From assembly GCA_036377075.1 (NCBI GenBank), contig DASUZB010000143.1, positions 1-64,000 on the forward strand: a stretch of 64,000 nt of DNA. The letters are read 5' to 3'. Positions 1 through 10,137 of this stretch are shown here, one piece after another. How positions within the stretch are numbered: the first letter of the stretch is position 1; each line of letters opens with the position of its first letter. This stretch comes from DASUZB01 sp036377075 (lineage in GTDB: Bacteria; Actinomycetota; CALGFH01). The notes under the pieces were generated by a model that was not told the origin of the DNA, made no database searches, and saw nothing but the letters and a program-made list of their open reading frames with translations. The position numbers and the translations under genes were made by a program.

Positions 1-596
1 GCGGGCGTGCGGCACCTCGCCGGTGTCGGCACGGGTGGCAACCAGCGGGTGGTAGCCGAGCCGATGGGTGAGCCGTAGGCGGCGCCCTGCTTTGCGTGGC
101 CGTGCACCGGGCACGCCGTGGAGTCCAGGTCCATGGTCACCGGCCCGTCGCCTGGCCCGGCACCGGCCGCCACGCCCTGGTCAGGATCCGTTCGGTGAGC
201 CGGTCGAGCTGGCGGACGTGCCCGAAGGTGAGGGCGCGCAGGGAAGGTGCCCAGGGTGGAGGGCGCCATGACCCGGTGGCCGAGCACCTGGCTGGTGGCG
301 CCGCAGCGCAGCAGGTCGGCGTCGTCGGTGCCGTCCCCGCCCGCCAGCATCGCGTGGGCCAGGGTCAGCAGCTTGCGGCCAGGGTGGGCCGCGCCGGGCC
401 GCCCGCCCAGGTCGATCAGCGCGTCGGCGGCCTGCTCGATCCCCAGCCGCTGGGCCAGCGTGGCCGGCAGCAGCAGGCCGGCGTTGGCCACGGCGTGGGC
501 GTCGTCGAAGCGGGTGCCGAGCTGGTCCAGGTGTGGGAGGATGCCATCGAGAACGTGCCTTCTGGGCGGGGCTACGGCCGCTGTCGCAGGCGCCAT
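1..596 (-). pseudogene. IS1380-type transposase, 5' part, frameshifted remnant
   Basis: The minus strand from an ATG at 596 (preceded by GGGAGA) reads as an IS1380-family DDE transposase N-terminus: a segment with LDGILPHLDQLGTRFDD, then GRKLLTLAHAMLAGGD and DDADLLRCGAT. The frame breaks near 240-245, where one extra base turns STLGTFLRALTFGHVRQLD into nonsense. It shifts again near 130-165 to give VTMDLDSTACPVHGHAKQG, the conserved block around the first catalytic Asp, and a third time near 80 before LGYHPLVATRADTGEV. The C-terminal half lies beyond the window. Seen: three frame changes in one open homologous path. Family knowledge: the DLDST, HGHAKQGA and RADTGEV blocks are typical of actinobacterial IS1380 transposases. 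It is inferred to be a dead element; no terminal inverted repeat was identified. Confidence 0.75.
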
Positions 597-690
597 TCTC
601 CCAGGTCAGGGGGCCTTTCCCAGAATCCGGACCGGCGTCATTCCGTTACCGCAACGGTGGACTGGGCTAGGATGCCCGCGGGTGGTGGCG

Positions 691-1644
691 ATGCGACGGA
701 TGCAAGCCGCAGGCATCGACGCGTTCGGCGGCGAGCTGCGCATGCTCGAGCTGGAGGCGCCCGGGTCTCCTGCGCCGGACGAGGTCGTGATCTCGGTGCA
801 CGCGGCAGGGGTCGCCAACTGGGACGAGTTCGTCCGGACAGGCGACTGGGACGTGGGCCGCCGGCCGCCGCTGGCGCTGGGCGTCGAGGCGGCGGGCGTG
901 GTCGCCGCGGTCGGCGAGGACGTGACGAGCCTGGCACCGGGCGACCAGGTGCTCACCCACCCCGTGCCGCTTCGGCACCAGGGCGCGTGGGCGCGGTGGC
1001 TGCTGGCCCCGGCCGCGCTGGTGGCGCGGAAGCCGGCCGTCGTCGGCTGGGAGCGGGCGGCCGCGTTCCCGGTGCCCGCGCTCACCGCGGACCAGGCGCT
1101 CACGCAGGCCGCACCCGCGCCGGACGGCCAGTGGGTGCTGGTGCACGGCGCCGGCGGCGTCACCGGCGGGCTGACCGTGCAGCTGGCGGTCGCGCGAGGG
1201 GCGACCGTGGTCGCGACGGCGGGCCCCTCCAGCGCGCCGCGGGTTCGCGGCGACGGCGCGCGCGTCGTGCTCGACTACCACGATCCGCGGTGGCCGGCGC
1301 ACGCGCGGGACGCGACCCCGGATGGCGTCGGCGTCGGGGCCGCCGTGAACGCGGCCCCCGGGGGCGCGGCGACCGCGCTGCAGGCCGTGGCGGGCGGCGG
1401 CCGCCTGGCGACGATCACCGGCGATCCGCCCCCGCCCGAACGGGGGGTCGAGGTCACCGACGTCTACGTGCGGGCCGACGGTGCACGGCTCGAAGCACTG
1501 GTCGGGCTCCTCGCGCAGGGACGGCTCTCGCTCCACGTCGCGGCGGCACGTCCGCTCGCGCAGGCCGCCACGGCGCTCCAGGACGCCGTCGCCGGGCGCG
1601 CCCCGGGCGCGATCGTCCTGATGCTCGAGCAGAGCCCCCCGTAA
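691..1644 (+). CDS. NADPH:quinone reductase-like / zinc-free alcohol dehydrogenase-like oxidoreductase
   Basis: A 317-residue medium-chain dehydrogenase/reductase of the quinone oxidoreductase subgroup, expected to transfer hydride from NAD(P)H in the cytoplasm. The N-terminal GroES-like domain (about 10-115) has the usual pattern with VGVEAAGVVAAVG-type spacing but none of the cysteines that bind structural zinc in true alcohol dehydrogenases. A Rossmann domain follows with the nucleotide-binding turn HGAGGVTGGL near residue 150. ATG at 691 is chosen because similarity begins with RRMQAAG. An in-frame ATG also lies at 700, and the open frame extending further upstream has no family similarity. 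No strong ribosome site is visible. The gene stands alone, about 95 bp from the transposase remnant on the other strand. The substrate cannot be deduced. Confidence 0.8.
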   Translation: MRRMQAAGIDAFGGELRMLELEAPGSPAPDEVVISVHAAGVANWDEFVRTGDWDVGRRPPLALGVEAAGVVAAVGEDVTSLAPGDQVLTHPVPLRHQGAWARWLLAPAALVARKPAVVGWERAAAFPVPALTADQALTQAAPAPDGQWVLVHGAGGVTGGLTVQLAVARGATVVATAGPSSAPRVRGDGARVVLDYHDPRWPAHARDATPDGVGVGAAVNAAPGGAATALQAVAGGGRLATITGDPPPPERGVEVTDVYVRADGARLEALVGLLAQGRLSLHVAAARPLAQAATALQDAVAGRAPGAIVLMLEQSPP

Positions 1645-1905
1645 GGGGGCCATTGCTGCCGCCGAGGTCGTGCACCATCTGGATGCCGCGCCCGGCGACC
1701 GCCAAACAGCTCCTGACCTGCAAGGACACCGCACAGCGCACCGATTCTCGGCGGACTCAGGCTAAGCCCGCAGGCCATCACTGAGGCCTGCACAACCCGA
1801 CCCTGAACCCGCCGGCCGGCGCACTCCCCGAAGTTTGCGGACACCGCCTTGCAGCGATCGTCCACAGGCCGCCTGCCGGGAACCCGCGCCCGCTGCCCGC
1901 CGTCC

Positions 1906-1929
1906 TACACTGCGAGACCGTCGCGACGG
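1906..1929 (+). promoter_or_regulatory. Possible -10 element and perfect palindrome before the 1941 gene
   Basis: TACACT at 1906-1911 resembles an actinobacterial -10 (TANNNT), and the 12-base perfect palindrome CCGTCGCGACGG at 1918-1929 lies just upstream of the GAGG-ATG start. No convincing -35 is seen. The rest of the gap from 1645 shows no gene. Confidence 0.3.
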
Positions 1930-1940
1930 CTAGGGCGAGG

Positions 1941-3395
1941 ATGAGGACGATGGGCAGACGAGTCGGTTCGTGGCTGCTGGCGCTCCTGGTGGTCGGTGCC
2001 CTCGGCGTCGGTGGCGTGCTGGTCGCCAGTTCCAGCGGCTCGCGGCGGCCACCGGTGCTGCAGCTCGCCGCCGCCACCGGGTCGCAGCCCCAGGCGAGCG
2101 CCTCCGGGGAGGCCCGCGACCTGACGCCGGCACAGGCCGGCGTCCAGCCCTACTGGCCGAAGGTCCGCTACGAGCTCCCCAAGCAGTTGCCCGACCTGCC
2201 GGGCGAGGCGCGCGCCTGGCGCCTGGTCCCGCAGGTCGGCGACGACCAGGTCGCCGCGCTCGCCCGCGCGCTCGGCTTCAGCGCCAAGCCGACGGCGAGC
2301 CAGGGCGGCTGGCGCGTCTTCGAGCACGGCCGCCTGCTGCAGGTCACCCGCGACTTCGGCGCTCCGTGGACCTACGTCGCCGGCACCACCTTCAACTGCG
2401 CCACGCTGGGCTATGCGCGCCCGGGCGGCGTGGCCGGCCCCGACGTGGCCCAGTGCCCCGTCCCCGCGCCCGTCCCGGCCCCGGCGGAGCCGGGGCAGCC
2501 CTGCCCCCGCGGCGTGGTCTGCGCCCAGCCGCGCAGCCTCGAGCCGGCCGCCGCCGCGGAGCGCTCCGTGCCCGCCACAGGCGGCGGCGTGGCGGCCGGG
2601 ACCACCCCGTCGAGCACCGTGCCGGCCAGCGGCGGCAAGACCGGGCGGCCGCCCGTCGGCCCGCCGGTCGACGTCTGCCGCCTCGGCGATATCCGGCCGG
2701 CCTGCCGCTGGCCACCGCCGCGCCCGGCCGACCTGCCGAGCCGCGAGCAGGCCGAGCGGATTGCCCGTGACTGGCTCACCCGCGCTGGCGCGCCGCTCGA
2801 CGGCCGAACCGTCCGGACCGTCCAGCAGTGGAACCGCTGGGTCGTCACGGCCAGCCCGACGGTCGGCGGGTGGCCGACGATCGGCGACGCCACCGAGGTC
2901 TGGGTCGGCGCCAAGGGCGAGGTCGTGCACGGCAGCGGCTGGCTGTCCGAGCCGCAGCCGGCCGCGACCTACCCGCTGATCGGCGTGAAGGAGGCGCTCG
3001 ACCGGCTGCAGAGCCGCCGCGTCTGGTTCGGCCGCTCGCTGATCCCGGTGCCGCAGCCCTGCCCCGCCAACCCCAGGGGCACGCGCTGCATCCAGCAGGA
3101 GACCGTCCGGCGCATCACCGACATCCGCCTCGGCCTGCAGCACACCGCGGTGCTGGCCGCCGGTGACCGTGCCGGACGTGACGCCTGGCTGGTGCCCGCC
3201 TACTTCTTCCAGATCAACGGCGACCCGAACCAGGTCGAGTCGGTGATCGCCGTCGCCGACCGCTACCTGCGGATCCCCGAGCCCCCGGCGCCGGCCCCGT
3301 CGCCGTTGCCACCCCGCCCGGTGCCGATCCCCTCCAAGCCGTCCTCGGCGCCCGGCGCCAGCGGCCCCAACAGCGGCGGCGCGCCCAGCGGCTGA
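1941..3395 (+). CDS. Membrane-anchored secreted protein of unknown function
   Basis: Not recognised. The 484-residue product has a short basic N-terminus and one hydrophobic segment (about residues 8-30, WLLALLVVGALGVGGVLVAS) that acts as a signal anchor or uncleaved signal peptide. The rest should lie outside the membrane. The extracytoplasmic part has a folded-looking region (about 50-160), a Pro/Ala linker (about 175-250), a second region with EQAERIARDWL and two Trp-rich strands (about 265-425) that faintly recalls PepSY-like repeats, and a Pro/Ser/Gly-rich tail. ATG at 1941 follows GGGCGAGG; ATG at 1950 is also possible. The gene converges on an L,D-transpeptidase with a strong hairpin between them, so a cell-wall role is possible but unproven. 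Confidence 0.7.
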   Translation: MRTMGRRVGSWLLALLVVGALGVGGVLVASSSGSRRPPVLQLAAATGSQPQASASGEARDLTPAQAGVQPYWPKVRYELPKQLPDLPGEARAWRLVPQVGDDQVAALARALGFSAKPTASQGGWRVFEHGRLLQVTRDFGAPWTYVAGTTFNCATLGYARPGGVAGPDVAQCPVPAPVPAPAEPGQPCPRGVVCAQPRSLEPAAAAERSVPATGGGVAAGTTPSSTVPASGGKTGRPPVGPPVDVCRLGDIRPACRWPPPRPADLPSREQAERIARDWLTRAGAPLDGRTVRTVQQWNRWVVTASPTVGGWPTIGDATEVWVGAKGEVVHGSGWLSEPQPAATYPLIGVKEALDRLQSRRVWFGRSLIPVPQPCPANPRGTRCIQQETVRRITDIRLGLQHTAVLAAGDRAGRDAWLVPAYFFQINGDPNQVESVIAVADRYLRIPEPPAPAPSPLPPRPVPIPSKPSSAPGASGPNSGGAPSG

Positions 3396-3419
3396 GCCGC
3401 CTGCCCGTCTGGCCACCAT

Positions 3420-3448
3420 CCGGCCGTCCGCGATCCGCGGACGGCCGG
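3420..3448. terminator. Bidirectional hairpin between convergent genes
   Basis: CCGGCCGTCCGCG at 3420-3432 pairs perfectly with CGCGGACGGCCGG at 3436-3448 around a 3-base loop: a 13-bp GC stem placed 25 bp after the stop of the 1941 gene and 27 bp after the stop of the 3475 gene on the other strand. There is only a weak T-rich tail (CATTTCTC) on the plus side. It probably serves both transcripts. Confidence 0.7.
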
Positions 3449-3474
3449 TCCGCATTTCTCGACCGCTTCCGGTC

Positions 3475-4785
3475 CTAACTGTGGATGAGCACCCGGGTGC
3501 CGACGGGGACCCGCGGGAAGATGTCCTCCGCGTCCCAGATGGCCATGCGGATGCAGCCGTGCGAGGCGTAGCTGCCGATCGAGCCGGTCGCGTAGCTGCC
3601 GTGGATCAGGATGCCAGGAGCGTTCAGCGCCATCGCGCGGGTGCCGAGCGGGTTGCCCGGACCAGGCGGGATCACCAGCGGCTCGCCCGCGCCCCAGCCG
3701 GTCGGGTCCGGGTTGTGCCAGGTCGGGTTGACCTCCTTGTAGGCAACCTTCCAGGTGCCGCTCGGGGTGACGAAGCCGACCTTCGCGGTGGCGACCCGGT
3801 AGCTCTTGACCACCCTCAGCCCGTCGTACAGCCACAGGTGGTTGACCGACTTGTCGATCTCGATGGACCGCCCGAGGGCCGCGTCGGTCACCTTGGGGGC
3901 GACCGCCTGCAGCCGCAGCTTGACCTCCGAGCGGTTCGGCTGGCCGAGCACCTTGATCAGCGCCTTGGTGGCGGCGTCCTGGTCGAGTGCGCGGCCGCTG
4001 CGGGCGTGCTGCTTGAGCACCTCGCCGTCACGCAGCTCGAAGGCGGCGTCCACCGGGGCGACCGCCACCGCGGCGGCGATCCGGCCGACGAACTTGGCCA
4101 CCCGCTGGTCCTGGCGCGTGCCCGCGGCCTCGACGTCCATGGTCACCGGGCGCTTGACGACCCGATGCCAGAAGCTGCCGAACAGCGACAGCCGCGGGCC
4201 GGTGAGCGCCTGGTCGACGGCCTGGTCGACCGAGCGGCCCCGGCCGACCCCCGCCGGGGTCATGCGGAAGCTCTTGCTGCCGATGCGGACCATGATCGGC
4301 CGGTTCAGCGACGGCTTCAGGTGGGCGTTCACCGCCCGGACGGCCTCGTCCCTGGTCATGCCGCCGACGTCCAGCCCGGCCACGGTGACGCCGGCGAGGA
4401 TGCGGTCGGACGGGCCGGAGGCCCACGCCCCCGCCACCATCGCCCCGCCGAGGAGCAGCAGGACCGCGAGCACCCCCGCCAGCGCCGTCCGCTGCCAGGC
4501 TCGCAGCGGTCCGCCGGCCGCCCGCAGCGGCCGGGCCAGCTTGCCGAGCAGCCCCGAACCGCGCCGCAGCGGCGCGGGCAGCCTCGCGGGCAGGGTGGCC
4601 AGCGAGCCAGCGACCGCCGCGGCGCGTTGCCTGACCGGCGCCAGTCGGCGGAACGGTGCGGCGGCGCGCCTGGCCGCCGCCATGACTTGTGGCCGCAGGC
4701 CGCGAACCAGCGTGGCCGCGCGCTCGGCGGCCTCCGTGACCCGGCGGCGGGCCGTGAGCGACAGGTTCCGGAGAAGCCCTCGCAT
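3475..4785 (-). CDS. Membrane-anchored L,D-transpeptidase (YkuD) with peptidoglycan-binding domain
   Basis: The 436-residue product makes or edits 3-3 peptidoglycan cross-links outside the cell. Seen: an Arg/Ala-rich cytoplasmic N-terminus of about 100 residues, one transmembrane helix (about 103-128, TALAGVLAVLLLLGGAMVAG), a repeat-like region containing VAGLDVGGMTRDEA of the PG-binding/VanW-associated type (about 145-290), then a YkuD domain. The YkuD signature is intact, with a conserved His in ILIHGSY and the catalytic SHGCIRM near residue 411. The start is ATG at 4785, just after a run of basic codons in the first helix-free segment. The long N-terminal cytoplasmic tail is longer than in most family members. 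The gene is monocistronic and converges with the 1941 gene. A second YkuD protein is encoded at 31309. Confidence 0.88.
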   Translation of the reverse strand: MRGLLRNLSLTARRRVTEAAERAATLVRGLRPQVMAAARRAAAPFRRLAPVRQRAAAVAGSLATLPARLPAPLRRGSGLLGKLARPLRAAGGPLRAWQRTALAGVLAVLLLLGGAMVAGAWASGPSDRILAGVTVAGLDVGGMTRDEAVRAVNAHLKPSLNRPIMVRIGSKSFRMTPAGVGRGRSVDQAVDQALTGPRLSLFGSFWHRVVKRPVTMDVEAAGTRQDQRVAKFVGRIAAAVAVAPVDAAFELRDGEVLKQHARSGRALDQDAATKALIKVLGQPNRSEVKLRLQAVAPKVTDAALGRSIEIDKSVNHLWLYDGLRVVKSYRVATAKVGFVTPSGTWKVAYKEVNPTWHNPDPTGWGAGEPLVIPPGPGNPLGTRAMALNAPGILIHGSYATGSIGSYASHGCIRMAIWDAEDIFPRVPVGTRVLIHS

Positions 4786-5078
4786 GCCCCCTCATTTCCT
4801 CCCGTACGTCGACGGCGGACGCAGCGACCGAACGGTGCGGTAAAGCGGACCGGTCGCGTGCTCGGCTGCAAACGTCGGCCGGAGCGCTGCGGACCTGAAG
4901 GCGGACCTGAGGGCCGACATGGTGGAACTCTATCGTTTCTCGGCGAAACGGGATGGTTGCGCGACCGAGTCGCCTTTCTCCGGCAAGTACCGCGACCACC
5001 GGAAGGCGAACCTGGTCGGCCTCGAGAAACCGGCCGCGCAATTGCTCGCCACCCGCTTGACGGGGAACACTTGGGACG

Positions 5079-7145
<2,067 letters not shown>

Positions 7146-7150
7146 GGGGG

Positions 7151-7229
7151 CGGTCATGTATCGGTCCCGCGCCTCTTCTACCTGCGGCGACGGATCGCGG
7201 TGACAGCGCGGACCGCGGATACGTGACCG
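7151..7229. repeat. Copy A of a hairpin-forming intergenic repeat
   Basis: A 79-base imperfect inverted repeat lies between two convergent genes. CGGTCATGTATC at 7151-7162 pairs with GATACGTGACCG at 7218-7229, and CGGTCC/GCGC pairs with GCGCGGACCG, around a loop of about 33 bases. Two blocks, CGGTCCCGCG (7162-7171) and GACAGCGCGGACCG (7202-7215), recur at almost the same spacing in the leader at 8515-8591, while the outer stem sequences differ yet remain complementary. It may act here as a terminator. Confidence 0.6.
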
Positions 7230-7261
7230 GCTCCCTATGGGGTGAGCCGTCCAGGGGGCGG

Positions 7262-8296
7262 TCAGCTCGCCAGCTCGGCCGCCAGGCGGAGCTGGTGCAG
7301 CCGGTCCTCGGTGGTGGCGGCCATCGGCAGGATGATCAGGGTGCCGACGCCGGCCTCGCGGAAGGCGGCCAGGCGCTCCCGCACCCGCCCGGCGGGGCCG
7401 CACAACGTGAGCAGGTCGATCAGCTCGTCGGGCAGGGCGGCCATGGCCTCCCCCTGGCGCCCGGTGAGGTACAGGTCCTGGACGGTCTCGGCCGCCTCCT
7501 CGAAGCCGTAGTAGCGCACCAGCCGGTTGTAGAAGTTCTGCTCGCGCGAGCCCATGCCGCCGACGTACAGGGCGACGAAGGGGCGCATGGCGTTGCGCGC
7601 CGTCTCGAGGTCGTCGGAGACGTGCACGCACACCGACGGCGCGACGTCGAAGCCGTCCAGGTCGCGGCCGGCGCGGGCGGCGCCCTCGGCGAGGTGCGCC
7701 CGGAACCGGGCGACGAAGTCGGGCACGAACAGCCACGGCAGCCAGCCGTCGGCCAGCTCGCCGGCCAGCTCGGTGTTGCGCGGGCCGAGCGCCGCCAGGT
7801 AGATCGGCAGCCGCTCCTGCACCGGGGAGATGGTCAGCCGCAGCGCCTTGCCGGGCCCGTCGGGCAGTGGTAGCCGCAGCGTCTCGCCGTCGTGCCGGAC
7901 GCGCTGGCGCGCCAGCGCCATCCGCACCACCGCGACGTAGTCGCGCGTGCGCGCCAGCGGGCGGCCGTAGGGCTGCCCGTACCAGCCCTCGGCGACCTGC
8001 GGGCCGGAGAGCCCGAGCCCGAGGCGGAAGCGCCCGCCGGAGAGGCGGTCGATGGTCGCCGCGGTCATGGCGGTCATGGCGGCGCTGCGGGCGGGGATCT
8101 GGAACACCGCCGAGCCGATCCCGATGCTGGTCGTCTGCGCCGCCAGCCAGGCGAGCACGGTCGCGGCGTCCGACCCGTAGGCCTCCGCCGCCCAGAGGGA
8201 GTCGAAGCCGAGCCGCTCGGCCTCCTTGGCCATGGCGAGCTGGTCGGACGCGCCGCTGCCGAAGCCCCAGTAGCCCACGCTCAGTCCAAGCCGCAC
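7262..8296 (-). CDS. LLM-class F420-dependent oxidoreductase
   Basis: The 344-residue TIM-barrel protein of the bacterial luciferase-like family is likely to use coenzyme F420 in the cytoplasm. Seen: the N-terminal strand VRLGLSVGYWGF, then ERLGFDSLWAAEAYGSDA, the block IPARSAAMTAMTAATID, GGRFRLGLGLSGPQ and PIYLAALGPRNTELAGE, all in family order. GTG at 8296 is chosen because it begins the first beta strand and has GGGAGG 5 bases upstream; longer open extensions carry no similarity. The family is abundant in actinobacteria and the substrate cannot be predicted. The C-terminus ends 117 bp from the YyaL gene on the opposite strand. Confidence 0.88.
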   Translation of the reverse strand: MRLGLSVGYWGFGSGASDQLAMAKEAERLGFDSLWAAEAYGSDAATVLAWLAAQTTSIGIGSAVFQIPARSAAMTAMTAATIDRLSGGRFRLGLGLSGPQVAEGWYGQPYGRPLARTRDYVAVVRMALARQRVRHDGETLRLPLPDGPGKALRLTISPVQERLPIYLAALGPRNTELAGELADGWLPWLFVPDFVARFRAHLAEGAARAGRDLDGFDVAPSVCVHVSDDLETARNAMRPFVALYVGGMGSREQNFYNRLVRYYGFEEAAETVQDLYLTGRQGEAMAALPDELIDLLTLCGPAGRVRERLAAFREAGVGTLIILPMAATTEDRLHQLRLAAELAS

Positions 8297-8514
8297 GTTG
8301 CCTCCCTGGGAACCTAATCGTGACGATCTGCGGAGACTGACCCGAGCCGGGGCGGCCGCGCAAGCCCTCGCAGGCTGGCCGACCTCTCCGACCCCTGTTT
8401 TTCGAGGGGTGCGATGGGTACACTGGGCGGGTCCGAGACGATCGCCTCCTGAGGTGGTCCATCGCGACCCAAGGGGGAAGGTGGCATGGAGACTCCACCC
8501 GACTCGTTGGTAGG

Positions 8515-8591
8515 GGCCGCTACGTAGCGGTCCCGCGACCCATGGCCCCCGCCCGATCGAGCCACGTGCGACAGCGCGGACCGTGGCGGCC
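8515..8591. repeat. Copy B of the hairpin-forming repeat
   Basis: A 77-base element. GGCCGC at 8515-8520 pairs with GCGGCC at 8586-8591, and CGGTCC...GCG (8528-8537) pairs with the start of GCGCGGACCG (8574-8583). The two core blocks are identical to copy A, and the flanks GTAGCGG here and GTATCGG there differ by one base. The outer arms differ from copy A but still pair, which suggests that structure is conserved. Confidence 0.55.
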
Positions 8592-8653
8592 GGAGATGCG
8601 CGAGCCGGCGCGACCACGAGAGAGCAACGGCGATCGGGTGCCCGGGTCATGCC

Positions 8654-8682
8654 GGCCCCGCCCATGCAGTCCGGGCGGGGCC
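8654..8682 (+). terminator. Perfect 10-bp hairpin 20 bases before a start codon
   Basis: GGCCCCGCCC at 8654-8663 and GGGCGGGGCC at 8673-8682 enclose a 9-base loop. There is no T-run, so it may be an attenuator or the 3' end of a leader RNA rather than a classic terminator. Confidence 0.5.
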
Positions 8683-8701
8683 GCTCTCCATTGGGGGACC
8701 G

Positions 8702-9397
8702 ATGGACAAGCCAGGCCAAGCGGGTGAGCGCATGAACGTCCTGTACCGCGACCGCAGCGACGCCGGCGCCGTGCTCGCCGGGTTGCTCGGGCGCTACGCG
8801 CGCCGCGCCGACGTGCTGGTGCTCGGCCTGCCCCGTGGCGGCGTACCGGTCGCCTACCAGGTCGCCAGGGCGCTCGGCGCGCCGCTCGACGTGTTCCTGG
8901 TCCGCAAGCTCGGCGTGCCCGGCCGGGAGGAGCTGGCCATGGGCGCGATCGCCAGCGGCGGCGTGCGCGTGGTCAACCGGCACCTGGTCGACAGCCTCGG
9001 GATCCCCGCCGCGGTGGTGGAGCGGACGGTCGCGGCGGAGGCGCGCGAGCTGGAGCGGCGCGAGCGCGCCTACCGCGAGGACCGGCCGGCGCCCGCCGCA
9101 GCCGGCAAGGTGGTCGTGCTGGTGGACGACGGCCTGGCGACCGGTTCGACCATGCGGGCGGCGATCGCCGCGGTGCGCCAGCTGCGCCCGGCCCGCCTGG
9201 TGGTCGCGGTCCCCACCGCTCCGGCGGTGACCTGCCAGGAGCTGCGGCAGGAGGCCGACGAGGTGGTCTGCGCCAGCACCCCGCCGCGGTTCCGCGCCGT
9301 CGGGCTCTCCTACCGCGAGTTCCCGCAGGTCTCCGACGACGAGGTCCGCCAGCTGCTGCGCCGCGCACGCGCCGCCACCGTCTCCCGCGAGCCCTGA
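8702..9397 (+). CDS. Phosphoribosyltransferase-family protein
   Basis: The 231-residue type I PRTase-fold protein has the PRPP-binding loop VVLVDDGLATGSTM (about residues 135-150) and the hood motif FLVRKLGVPGREELAMGAIASGG near 60-85, as in the stand-alone actinobacterial group often encoded beside stress genes. Its substrate is unknown; this branch is not a classical purine or pyrimidine salvage enzyme. ATG at 8702 follows GGGGGA at short spacing. ATG at 8732 (MNVLYRDRSDAG) follows GGGTGAG and matches the usual family N-terminus better, so the true protein may be 221 residues. A long hairpin-rich leader precedes it, which suggests control at RNA level. It converges on the GAF gene 25 bp away. 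Confidence 0.82.
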   Translation: MDKPGQAGERMNVLYRDRSDAGAVLAGLLGRYARRADVLVLGLPRGGVPVAYQVARALGAPLDVFLVRKLGVPGREELAMGAIASGGVRVVNRHLVDSLGIPAAVVERTVAAEARELERRERAYREDRPAPAAAGKVVVLVDDGLATGSTMRAAIAAVRQLRPARLVVAVPTAPAVTCQELRQEADEVVCASTPPRFRAVGLSYREFPQVSDDEVRQLLRRARAATVSREP

Positions 9398-9422
9398 CGC
9401 CCCTGCCCTGGTAGACCCCGAC

Positions 9423-10007
9423 CTAGTTCTGCGCGGCGGGGAAGCCGCTCGGGGTGAGCATGCGGATCAGCCGGGCCAGCAGGACGCTGCGCAGCTCGGC
9501 GTGGGCGGCCAGCTCCAGCATGCTGGCCGCCTGGCGGGCGAACCCGCCCACCCTGGTGATCTCGTCGAGGCTCCAGGCACCTGCCTCGGCCCGCCACACG
9601 CTGAGGGTGCCGACCGGACCTTCCGGCAAGGTCACCGGCGTCACCAGCACGGCGTGCATCGGCGCGTTGGGCAGCAGGTAGCGCAGGTCGGGCCAGCGGT
9701 CGTCGACGCGGATGTCGCTCGACGAGACAGGCAGGGAGCGGTCGAAGGAGTCGATCGCCGGCCCGGCGCCGAGCCGTTCCTGCCCGGTCTGCAGCAGCCG
9801 GCCCGCCGCCGAGGTGGCGGCCGACGAGCGCAGCACGCGGTACTGGTCGGCCAGCATGATCCCGGCGCCGCCGACGGTCATGCTGCGGGTGACGCAGTCG
9901 ACGAGGCCACGGATGCCGGCCTCGAGGCCCTCGTCGAGCGCGGCGTCGGCCTCGCCGAGCATGGCCATGAAGCCGTCGGCGTCTCGGTGGTCGCGTCGGG
10001 TTGACAT
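9423..10007 (-). CDS. GAF-domain protein
   Basis: The 194-residue product reads as a single GAF domain (about 25-175), with the ligand-pocket strands GAGIMLADQYRVLRSSA and VGTLSVWRAEAG, a C-terminal helix and a short tail. It lacks the ANTAR, kinase or cyclase module usually attached, so it may be a free sensory subunit. ATG at 10007 is chosen for the AGGAGG immediately upstream; the longer open frame upstream has no similarity. It lies 130 bp downstream of the Mrp-like operon on the same strand and could be its last gene. Ligand and partner are unknown. Confidence 0.75.
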   Translation of the reverse strand: MSTRRDHRDADGFMAMLGEADAALDEGLEAGIRGLVDCVTRSMTVGGAGIMLADQYRVLRSSAATSAAGRLLQTGQERLGAGPAIDSFDRSLPVSSSDIRVDDRWPDLRYLLPNAPMHAVLVTPVTLPEGPVGTLSVWRAEAGAWSLDEITRVGGFARQAASMLELAAHAELRSVLLARLIRMLTPSGFPAAQN

Positions 10008-10137
10008 GCGCCTCCTCGTCCAGGCTGGGCCATGGGGGTGGCCGCCGGCCGTCCGGCCTCGCCGTCGCCGGCTTGCCCCCGTCCAGCGCGGCTGGTCTTG
10101 AGGTTTCCCGGCGAGCGGGCGACAAACCGTGGCGGCT

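Larger units (their letters stand above)
8297..8701 (+). other. Structured, gene-free leader upstream of the phosphoribosyltransferase
   Basis: No ORF with coding character is visible. The stretch holds a possible -10 (TACACT, 8419-8424), a small GGTGG/CCACC hairpin near 8480, repeat copy B (8515-8591) and a perfect 10-bp stem-loop (8654-8682) close to the next gene. It matches no riboswitch class I know. Confidence 0.4.

Noticed and set aside
8430..8690. Possible c-di-AMP (ydaO) or other known riboswitch
   Set aside because: The conserved core motifs of ydaO, cobalamin, glycine, SAM and T-box RNAs could not be found; only generic hairpins are present.
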